From Comamonadaceae bacterium (GTDB lineage Bacteria > Pseudomonadota > Gammaproteobacteria > Burkholderiales > Burkholderiaceae_C), in assembly GCA_947458415.1 (NCBI GenBank), contig CANGZG010000125.1, positions 1 through 7,211 of the forward strand: a stretch of DNA of 7,211 nucleotides. Reading direction: 5' to 3'. Positions within the stretch are counted from its first letter, which is position 1; every line of letters begins with the position of its first letter. A model generated the notes under the pieces. It saw only the letters and a list, made by a program, of their open reading frames with translations, had not been told where the DNA came from and made no database searches. Shown here in pieces: positions 1 to 4,743 of the stretch. Made by a program: the position numbers and the translations under genes.

Positions 1-347
1 CCCATGTCACTGACCGTGGCGCGCACCGGATGGCCTTGTTCGCCGAACACATCCCACAACGTGACCGGGCTGGCGGCAAACGCAGGCGGCTGCAAGCCGC
101 GCTCTTGGAGGACAGAGGCCATCTTGTCGCTGAGTTGCCCTGTTTGGCTCATGCCGGTCAAATCGCCCTTGACATCGGCCATGAACACCGGCACACCGAT
201 CTTTGACAGGCCCTCAGCCAGCGTTTGCAAGGTGACGGTTTTGCCAGAGCCGGTCGCGCCCGTGATCAAACCGTGCCGGTTGACCAACTGTGGCAGTAAC
301 ACACATTCAGTGTGGGGGTTGCGGGCAATCAGAATCGGATCAGGCAT
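1..347 (-). CDS. yjgR: DUF853 family HerA-like ATPase (YjgR), N-terminal part; gene continues past the left edge
   Basis: About 115 N-terminal residues are visible; the C-terminal bulk of this roughly 500-residue family lies outside the window. The protein starts MPDPILIARNPHTECVLLPQ and carries a Walker A motif GATGSGKT at residues 30-37, followed by VFMADVKGDLTG at 54-65 and a segment ending GHPVRATVSDM. This order closely matches E. coli YjgR as I remember it. The family is a cytosolic P-loop ATPase related to the HerA/FtsK translocases; its cellular role is not settled. The ATG at 347 is chosen because the next upstream ATG (366) is out of frame and because AGGG (plus-strand 355-358) sits 7 nt before it. 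It lies 23 nt after the peptidase gene on the same strand, so the two are probably co-transcribed. Family assignment is firm, function is not. Confidence 0.93.
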   Translation of the reverse strand, partial: MPDPILIARNPHTECVLLPQLVNRHGLITGATGSGKTVTLQTLAEGLSKIGVPVFMADVKGDLTGMSQTGQLSDKMASVLQERGLQPPAFAASPVTLWDVFGEQGHPVRATVSDM

Positions 348-370
348 GTTCTGGCCCTGCAAACATCAGA

Positions 371-925
371 TCAGCGAACCGAGGCATCCGATGGATTGTT
401 CAGCGAGTTGGGGTTGACGCGGCGTGCACCGTTGAAACGCTTGCGCCAGTAAGTGTCAGACATGTTTTCAATCCGAACCTCGCCGCCCGCGCGAGGTGAG
501 TGAATGAATTTGCCTTCGCCCACGTAAATGCCCACATGGCTGAAGGCGCGACGCAATGTGTTGAAAAACACCAAGTCGCCGGGTTGCAGTTCGTTTTTGT
601 CGATGATTTGGGTCGCGTCTGCTTGTGCTTTGGCGTTGTGGGGCAGGACCAATCCCAAGGTGTTTTCATACATGGCGCGGACAAAACCGCTGCAATCAAA
701 CCCAGCGATGCCAGTGCCGCCGCGTTTGTAGGGCACGCCCAAAAAGCCCATGGCGTTGACCACCAAATCGGAGGCTTGGCTGCCCACGCGCTGACTGATC
801 TGGCTGATCTCTGACATGACCAAGGATTGGTTGATCAGCGCCTCCAAGTCGTCGTTGTCCGCCGCTGTGGGGGCAGCGTGGGCCAAACCAATGGACAGGC
901 AACAGAGAAGAATCAGGCGAAACAT
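371..925 (-). CDS. Secreted C40 (NlpC/P60) family peptidoglycan peptidase
   Basis: A 184-residue protein. Residues 1-17 form a classic signal peptide: a short charged start, a hydrophobic core LILLCCLSIGL, and a likely signal peptidase I site after AHA. There is no proper lipobox, so it is probably periplasmic rather than a lipoprotein. The NlpC/P60 domain spans about residues 52-170. The catalytic cysteine is C78 in GFDCSGFVRAMY, the catalytic histidine is H130 in SHVGIYVGEG, and the third polar residue is H142 in KFIHSPR. LQPGDLVFF (113-121) is another family hallmark. Such enzymes cut peptide cross-links or stems in murein, often D-Glu/mDAP bonds; the exact bond here is unknown. In-frame stop TGA lies just upstream (plus 935-937), which fixes ATG 925 as the earliest start. 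No Shine-Dalgarno sequence precedes it (CTTCCCCC), which is odd. It is divergent from acuI and upstream of yjgR. Confidence 0.94.
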   Translation of the reverse strand: MFRLILLCCLSIGLAHAAPTAADNDDLEALINQSLVMSEISQISQRVGSQASDLVVNAMGFLGVPYKRGGTGIAGFDCSGFVRAMYENTLGLVLPHNAKAQADATQIIDKNELQPGDLVFFNTLRRAFSHVGIYVGEGKFIHSPRAGGEVRIENMSDTYWRKRFNGARRVNPNSLNNPSDASVR

Positions 926-933
926 GGGGGAAG

Positions 934-939
934 ATCATA
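934..939 (-). promoter_or_regulatory. Candidate -10 box for the peptidase gene, possibly leaderless
   Basis: On the minus strand the hexamer TATGAT matches five of six positions of the sigma-70 -10 consensus. It ends 8 nt before the ATG at 925, so transcription would begin within one or two bases of the start codon. No convincing -35 hexamer lies 16-18 nt upstream (that stretch is GC-rich). The assignment is inference from sequence similarity only. Confidence 0.3.
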
Positions 940-1000
940 ACGGTTGCCCATGGCTTGCCCGCCTGCCGCACAATCAACAGATTCAGATTGACCGATGTTC

Positions 1001-1006
1001 AAAGGA
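1001..1006 (+). promoter_or_regulatory. Ribosome binding site of acuI
   Basis: AAAGGA lies 7 nt before the ATG at 1014. This supports that start over the longer in-frame reading from ATG 816, which would put 66 unrelated residues antisense to the peptidase gene. Confidence 0.75.
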
Positions 1007-1013
1007 TGTTTGT

Positions 1014-1988
1014 ATGTTTCGCGCCATAACCCTTCAAAAAGAACCCACCTTCAGTGCCAGCGTTCAAACGCTGGATCCCGCGCAATTGCCCGAGGGCGAT
1101 GTGCATGTGCAAGTGGCCTATTCCACGTTGAATTACAAGGATGGCTTGGCCATCACCAACAAAAGCCCGGTGGTTCGGGTCTGGCCGATGGTGGCCGGCA
1201 TCGATGGTGCAGGAACCGTGCTGTCGTCCAGCCACCCCAATTGGAAAGCCGGCGATGCGTTTGTCCATAACGGCTGGGGCGTGGGCGAAACCCATTGGGG
1301 TTGCTTGTCGGAGCAGGCACGTCTCAAAGGCGATTGGCTGGTGAAGTTGCCCAAGGCGTTCACAGCCCGCCAAGCGATGGCGATCGGCACCGCCGGTTAC
1401 ACGGCCATGTTGTGCGTGATGGCGCTGGAGCAGCAAGGCGTTGAGCCTGGCAAAGGCGACATCTTGGTGACGGGTGCCACCGGCGGCGTCGGCAGCGTGG
1501 CAGTGGCATTGCTGGCCAAACTGGGCTACCAAGTGGTGGCCGCCACGGGCAAGGCCAGCGAAGAGGCGTATTTGAAATCGCTGGGCGCGCACAGCATCAT
1601 GGACCGCGCCGAATTGTCGGCGCCGGGCAAACCGTTTCAGAAAGAACGCTGGGCCGGTGTGGTGGATGCCGTGGGCTCGCACACTTTGGCCAACGCGCTG
1701 GCGCAAACCCGCTACGGTGGCGCAGTGGCCGCTTGCGGCTTGGCGCAGGGCATGGATTTGCCGACCACCGTCATGCCCTTCATCTTGCGCAACGTGCGCT
1801 TGATCGGTGTGGACTCGGTGATGGCACCGTTGTCGCTGCGCCAACAAGCTTGGAGCCGCTTGGCCGCCGATTTGGACCTCGCCAAATTGGAGAGCATGGT
1901 CGAAGAAGTGGATTTGGCGCAAGCCATCGACAAAGCCCATGCCTTGATGGCCGGACAAGTTCGTGGCCGAGTGGTGGTGAAGATTTAA
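1014..1988 (+). CDS. acuI: Acrylyl-CoA reductase (NADPH), AcuI/YhdH family medium-chain oxidoreductase
   Basis: A 324-residue zinc-independent medium-chain dehydrogenase/reductase, the same length as E. coli YhdH. The N-terminal GroES-like part contains YSTLNYKDGLA (36-46) and VVRVWPMVAGIDGAGTV (53-69). GTAGYTA (125-131) leads into the Rossmann fold with nucleotide-binding VTGATGGVGSVAV (152-164) and ATGK (177-180). AACGLAQG (239-246) and RLIGVDSV (262-269) are typical of the AcuI/YhdH group. The family reduces acrylyl-CoA to propionyl-CoA with NADPH, used in 3-hydroxypropionate and DMSP/acrylate assimilation and in removing toxic acrylyl-CoA. The neighbour prpE handles the same C3 acyl-CoA chemistry, which supports this over a generic quinone oxidoreductase. 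The hydrolase gene starts 3 nt after its stop, so translation is probably coupled. The protein is cytosolic. Confidence 0.9.
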   Translation: MFRAITLQKEPTFSASVQTLDPAQLPEGDVHVQVAYSTLNYKDGLAITNKSPVVRVWPMVAGIDGAGTVLSSSHPNWKAGDAFVHNGWGVGETHWGCLSEQARLKGDWLVKLPKAFTARQAMAIGTAGYTAMLCVMALEQQGVEPGKGDILVTGATGGVGSVAVALLAKLGYQVVAATGKASEEAYLKSLGAHSIMDRAELSAPGKPFQKERWAGVVDAVGSHTLANALAQTRYGGAVAACGLAQGMDLPTTVMPFILRNVRLIGVDSVMAPLSLRQQAWSRLAADLDLAKLESMVEEVDLAQAIDKAHALMAGQVRGRVVVKI

Positions 1989-1991
1989 TCC

Positions 1992-2597
1992 ATGTTGCTC
2001 GATCTGGACGACTCTCAATTGGTGCTGGTGGATTACCAGACACGTTTGATGCCTGCCTTGTTTCAGGGTGAGGCTTGTTTGGCCAACGCGATGCGCTTGG
2101 CCCAAGCAGCGCAGTGGCTGGGGGTGCCCGCTTGGGGAACCGAGCAAAACCCCGACAAATTGGGCAGCAACCCTGCCGAGCTGAAAGCCCTGTGTCGGCA
2201 AACGCTGGCCAAAATGCATTTCAGCGCCTGTGAAGAAGGCTTGGTCGAGTTGCTGCGTCCGGTGGTTCACACCAAACCCGCAGGCAACGCACGCAGCTTG
2301 CCCAAGCATTTGCAAAAACCCCCGGCGGCGACTGACGCCGCGTCTGCCATTGTGTTGGCTGGTGTCGAAGCCCATGTGTGTTTGTTGCAGACAGCGTTGG
2401 ACTTGCTGGACGAAGAATTTGAAGTGTGGGTGGTGACCGACGCGTGTACGTCTCGAACGGAGCGCAACCGGGATGCGGCATATGACCGATTGGCCGCGGC
2501 GGGTGCCGAATTGATCACCACCGAAATGGTGTTGTTCGAATGGTTGCGATCTGCCGATCACCCCCAATTCAAAGCGGTTCAGTCGTTGATCAAATGA
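1992..2597 (+). CDS. Isochorismatase-fold cysteine hydrolase (ISOC1/ISOC2-like), substrate unknown
   Basis: A 201-residue cytosolic protein. The family catalytic triad is intact: D14 in LVLVDYQTRL, K74 in LAKMHFSAC, and C130 in GVEAHVCLLQTALDLL. TEQNPDKLG (50-58) and the C-terminal HPQFKAVQSLIK place it near the ISOC1/ISOC2 branch rather than true isochorismatases or nicotinamidases. The superfamily hydrolyses amide or vinyl-ether bonds in diverse small molecules, and this branch has no firm substrate. Compared with human ISOC2 as I recall it, the Lys-to-Cys distance is about two dozen residues longer (56 here), owing to a Pro/Lys/Ala-rich stretch at about 90-117 containing GNARSLPKHLQKPP. 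It begins 3 nt after acuI and ends 21 nt before prpE, so a role in C3 acyl metabolism or repair is plausible but unproven. No isochorismate, enterobactin or menaquinone genes are near. A strong Shine-Dalgarno is absent, consistent with translational coupling. Confidence 0.9.
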   Translation: MLLDLDDSQLVLVDYQTRLMPALFQGEACLANAMRLAQAAQWLGVPAWGTEQNPDKLGSNPAELKALCRQTLAKMHFSACEEGLVELLRPVVHTKPAGNARSLPKHLQKPPAATDAASAIVLAGVEAHVCLLQTALDLLDEEFEVWVVTDACTSRTERNRDAAYDRLAAAGAELITTEMVLFEWLRSADHPQFKAVQSLIK

Positions 2598-2607
2598 TGT
2601 GTTGAAC

Positions 2608-2611
2608 GGAG
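2608..2611 (+). promoter_or_regulatory. Ribosome binding site that fixes the GTG start of prpE
   Basis: GGAG lies 7 nt before GTG at 2619. The nearby ATG at 2623 is out of frame with the synthetase and opens only a short reading frame of about 23 codons, so GTG is the start. Confidence 0.7.
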
Positions 2612-2618
2612 ACCTCAC

Positions 2619-4511
2619 GTGGATGCTTACGCCAGTTTTTACCAACGCTCCATCGATGACCGTGACGGATTCTGGCGCGAACAAGCGCAGTTGATCGACT
2701 GGCATGTTCCGCCGACACAGGTCTGCGACTACAGCAAACCGCCGTTTGCCCGTTGGTTTGTGGGTGGACAAACCAACCTGTGCCACAACGCGGTTGACCG
2801 GCATTTGAAAGACCGTGCCGATCAGCCTGCCTTGATTTATGTGTCCACCGAAACGGGCCATGAAATCACTTACAGCTTTGCCCAGCTCAGCGATGAAGTG
2901 CAACGCATGGCGGCCATTTTGCAAAGCCTGGGCGTCAAGCAAGGTGACCGGGTCTTGATTTACATGCCGATGGTGGCTGAGGCGGCGTTTGCCATGTTGG
3001 CTTGCGTTCGCATAGGGGCGATCCATTCTGTGGTGTTTGGTGGGTTTGCATCACACGCCTTGGCCAGTCGCATCGATGACGCCAGCCCCGTGTTGGTGAT
3101 CAGCGCAGATGCAGGGTCTCGCGGTGGCAAAGTGGTGCCCTACAAGCCATTGTTGGACGAAGCCATCTCACTCAGCAAACTGCCACCCCAATGCGTGTTG
3201 ATGGTCGATCGCGGGCTCACGCCGTTCCATCGGGTGGATGGACGCGACCACGATTACGCTGCTTTGCGACAGCAACATTTGAACGCGCGCGTGCCTTGTG
3301 TGTGGTTGGCCAGCGAACACCCCAGTTACACCTTGTATACCTCGGGCACCACCGGCAAGCCCAAAGGGGTTCAGCGCGATACCGCGGGCTACACGGTTGC
3401 GTTGGCGGCCAGCATGCAACACATTTTTGTGGGCAAGCCGGGCGAGGTGTATTTCAGTACCAGCGACATCGGCTGGGTGGTGGGGCACAGTTACATCATC
3501 TATGGTCCTTTGATCGCAGGCATGGCCACGTTGATGTACGAGGGCTTGCCCACCCGACCGCACGGCGGCGTTTGGTGGGAGTTGGTCGAAAAATACCGAG
3601 TGACCCACATGTTCAGCGCCCCGACGGCGGTTCGTGTTTTGAAAAAACAAGACCCGGCTTTGCTGAGTAAATACGACATCGGCAGCCTCAAAGCCTTGTA
3701 CTTGGCAGGTGAACCCTTGGATGAACCGACGGCCCAATGGATTGCCGATGGCTTGGGCAAACCGATCATTGATAACTACTGGCAGACCGAAACGGGTTGG
3801 CCCATCTTGACGGTGGCCAATGGCGTGCAACCCATGCCCAGCAAATTTGGCAGCCCGGGCGTGCCGATGTATGGCTTTCATGTGAAATTGCTGAACGACC
3901 ACACGGGTGAAGAATTGACCGGCGCCAATGAAAAAGGCGTGGTCGTGGTGGAAGGGCCGCTGCCACCCGGCTGTTTGCAAACCTTGTGGGGGGATGACGA
4001 GCGCTTTGTCAAAACCTATTGGCAAAGTGTCCCAGGCCGATGCGTGTATTCGACTTTCGATTGGGGCGTGCGCGACGCGGATGGGTATTTCTATATTTTG
4101 GGACGCACCGATGACGTGATCAATGTGGCGGGACACCGCTTGGGCACCCGTGAAATCGAGGAGAGCATCTCCAGTCACCCGAATGTGGCCGAGGTCGCCG
4201 TGGTCGGTGTGGCCGATCAGCTCAAAGGCCAAGTGGCGATGGCGTTTGTGGTCGCCAAAGACAGCTCGGGTTTGGCCGATGCCGGTGCACGTTTGAAGCT
4301 CGAAGGCGAGATCATGAAGTTGGTCGACAGCCAGTTGGGCGCGGTGGCACGGCCTGCGCGAGTGCTGTTTTTGAGCCTGTTGCCCAAAACCCGCAGTGGG
4401 AAGTTGTTGCGTCGCGCCATACAAGCGGTTTGTGAGAGGCGCGACCCCGGTGACTTGACCACGATTGACGACCCCACTCCCTTGGAACAAATCAAAGAAC
4501 AGTTGGCTTGA
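2619..4511 (+). CDS. prpE: Propionyl-CoA synthetase (propionate--CoA ligase)
   Basis: A 630-residue AMP-forming acyl-CoA synthetase, close to the usual PrpE length of about 628. An ACAS N-terminal segment (about 1-60, YASFYQRSIDDRDGFW) precedes the large adenylation domain. The phosphate-binding loop is TSGTTGKPKG (241-250), followed by VQRDTAGYTVAL, typical of PrpE rather than acetyl-CoA synthetase. Further motifs are YLAGEPLDEPT (361-371), NYWQTETGWP (387-396), and the hinge GRTDDVINVAGHRLGTREIE (495-514). The C-terminal catalytic lysine is K595 in KTRSGKLLRR, the site that Pat-type acetyltransferases acylate in homologues. It converts propionate, ATP and CoA to propionyl-CoA, AMP and pyrophosphate; PrpE also activates acrylate in some marine bacteria. 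Co-transcription with acuI suggests that ability may matter here. The start is GTG. No prpB, prpC or acnD genes lie in view, so the methylcitrate genes must be elsewhere. Confidence 0.95.
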   Translation: MDAYASFYQRSIDDRDGFWREQAQLIDWHVPPTQVCDYSKPPFARWFVGGQTNLCHNAVDRHLKDRADQPALIYVSTETGHEITYSFAQLSDEVQRMAAILQSLGVKQGDRVLIYMPMVAEAAFAMLACVRIGAIHSVVFGGFASHALASRIDDASPVLVISADAGSRGGKVVPYKPLLDEAISLSKLPPQCVLMVDRGLTPFHRVDGRDHDYAALRQQHLNARVPCVWLASEHPSYTLYTSGTTGKPKGVQRDTAGYTVALAASMQHIFVGKPGEVYFSTSDIGWVVGHSYIIYGPLIAGMATLMYEGLPTRPHGGVWWELVEKYRVTHMFSAPTAVRVLKKQDPALLSKYDIGSLKALYLAGEPLDEPTAQWIADGLGKPIIDNYWQTETGWPILTVANGVQPMPSKFGSPGVPMYGFHVKLLNDHTGEELTGANEKGVVVVEGPLPPGCLQTLWGDDERFVKTYWQSVPGRCVYSTFDWGVRDADGYFYILGRTDDVINVAGHRLGTREIEESISSHPNVAEVAVVGVADQLKGQVAMAFVVAKDSSGLADAGARLKLEGEIMKLVDSQLGAVARPARVLFLSLLPKTRSGKLLRRAIQAVCERRDPGDLTTIDDPTPLEQIKEQLA

Positions 4512-4551
4512 GTCAGCGCTCGGCGCATCGCGCCAACTCAAACCATCTTTT
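4501..4551 (+). terminator. Candidate terminator after prpE, with nested inverted repeats
   Basis: Several overlapping inverted repeats crowd the end of prpE. AGTTGGC (4501-4507) pairs with GCCAACT (4532-4538). TTGAGT (4508-4513) pairs with ACTCAA (4536-4541). GGCGC (4522-4526) pairs with GCGCC (4530-4534) around a 3-nt loop. A short T-rich tract TCTTTT (4546-4551) follows. The T-tract is short and the competing pairings make this a weak intrinsic terminator at best. Confidence 0.35.
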
Positions 4552-4562
4552 GAACCGAGCGC
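4516..4562. repeat. Perfect 8-bp inverted repeat GCGCTCGG / CCGAGCGC
   Basis: The arms lie at 4516-4523 and 4555-4562 with a 31-nt loop. They overlap the shorter hairpin at 4522-4534, so the two foldings are partly exclusive. No T-run follows the right arm, so this repeat alone is not an intrinsic terminator. It could be an RNA-stabilising structure, a protein-binding site, or chance. Confidence 0.45.
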
Positions 4563-4598
4563 AAGGCTCATGCGTTGCGGGTGTCACTGAAAATTGTC

Positions 4599-4627
4599 GT
4601 GAAACTGTCAGGCTTTGGTGGCACAAT
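4599..4627 (+). promoter_or_regulatory. Candidate promoter of sucA
   Basis: GTGAAA (4599-4604) and CACAAT (4622-4627) each match the sigma-70 hexamers at four of six positions and are separated by the ideal 17 nt. Transcription would start near 4634, giving a leader of about 110 nt. The same stretch also contains TGGCAC (4619-4624), the perfect -24 element of sigma-54 promoters, with GC at the right -12 distance but without the usual TT. A sigma-70 housekeeping promoter is the more natural expectation for sucA. Confidence 0.35.
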
Positions 4628-4715
4628 GCGCGCACATACCGGTGTTCTTCAAGGCGCCGGTCGCATCCGCCAACCGGTTCAGCCGTGTCGCGGAGGGTTT
4701 ATCAACCAAGCTAAT

Positions 4716-4732
4716 GTTTCCTGCAGGGAAAC
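4716..4732 (+). promoter_or_regulatory. Leader hairpin abutting the sucA ribosome binding site
   Basis: GTTTCC (4716-4721) pairs perfectly with GGAAAC (4727-4732); a U-G pair can close it further around the loop GCA. The stem ends directly at the first base of GGAGG. It may affect ribosome access, but no known riboswitch or leader family is recognised. Confidence 0.4.
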
Positions 4733-4737
4733 GGAGG
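4733..4737 (+). promoter_or_regulatory. Ribosome binding site of sucA
   Basis: GGAGG lies 6 nt before the ATG at 4744. It decides between this start and an in-frame ATG at 4714, which would add ten residues but has its nearest GGAGGG 16 nt away. Confidence 0.85.
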
Positions 4738-4743
4738 TCAGCA

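Larger units (their letters stand above)
926..1013. promoter_or_regulatory. Divergent intergenic region between the peptidase gene and acuI
   Basis: These 88 nt must hold the promoters for both directions. For acuI the best candidate is TTGCCC (944-949) with CACAAT (969-974), but the 19-nt spacer is long and both hexamers are weak. A tandem direct repeat CAGATTCAGATT (978-989) lies just after it and could be an operator or chance. TTGACC at 988-993 resembles a -35 box but has no -10 before the start codon. Nothing here is decisive. Confidence 0.35.
4512..4743. other. 232-nt intergenic region between prpE and sucA
   Basis: I find no convincing gene here; the short open frames have no family resemblance or ribosome binding site. 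It contains the inverted repeats near its left end, the promoter candidate at about 4599-4627, three CCGGT motifs (4639, 4657 and 4674, spaced 18 and 17 nt, the outer two as ACCGGT), a second Shine-Dalgarno-like GGAGGG (4692-4697) not followed by a well-placed start codon, and the hairpin next to the sucA ribosome binding site. Confidence 0.6.

Noticed and set aside
4..417. Plus-strand open frame of 137 codons at the left edge.
   Set aside because: The opposite strand encodes a clear YjgR N-terminus with Walker A motif through the same bases.
500..814. Plus-strand open frame of 104 codons opposite the peptidase gene.
   Set aside because: It is antisense, in codon register, to a peptidase with intact catalytic residues and shows no domain of its own.
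816..1013. In-frame 66-residue N-terminal extension of acuI from ATG 816.
   Set aside because: It would lie mostly antisense to the signal peptide region of the peptidase gene, has no family match, and the ribosome binding site plus normal family length (324) support ATG 1014.
1992..2597. Assignment of the hydrolase as RutB (ureidoacrylate amidohydrolase), tempting because its pathway leads to 3-hydroxypropionate.
   Set aside because: No other rut genes are present, and the TEQNPDKLG and HPQFK motifs point to the ISOC1/ISOC2 branch instead.
2623..2694. Short frame from ATG 2623 overlapping the prpE start.
   Set aside because: About 23 codons, out of frame with prpE. The ribosome binding site serves the GTG at 2619 equally well, and PrpE homology begins there.
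999..3026. A 675-codon open frame on the minus strand across acuI, the hydrolase gene and the start of prpE.
   Set aside because: All three plus-strand genes happen to lie in the same frame, and this antisense frame reads their codons in exact register. Its stops would come only from sense TTA, CTA and TCA codons, which these genes avoid. The product is His/Gln-rich and low in sense, with no recognisable domain.
3168..4571. A 467-codon minus-strand open frame opposite prpE.
   Set aside because: It is in the same codon register opposite prpE, explained by the same codon avoidance. No domain and no ribosome binding site.
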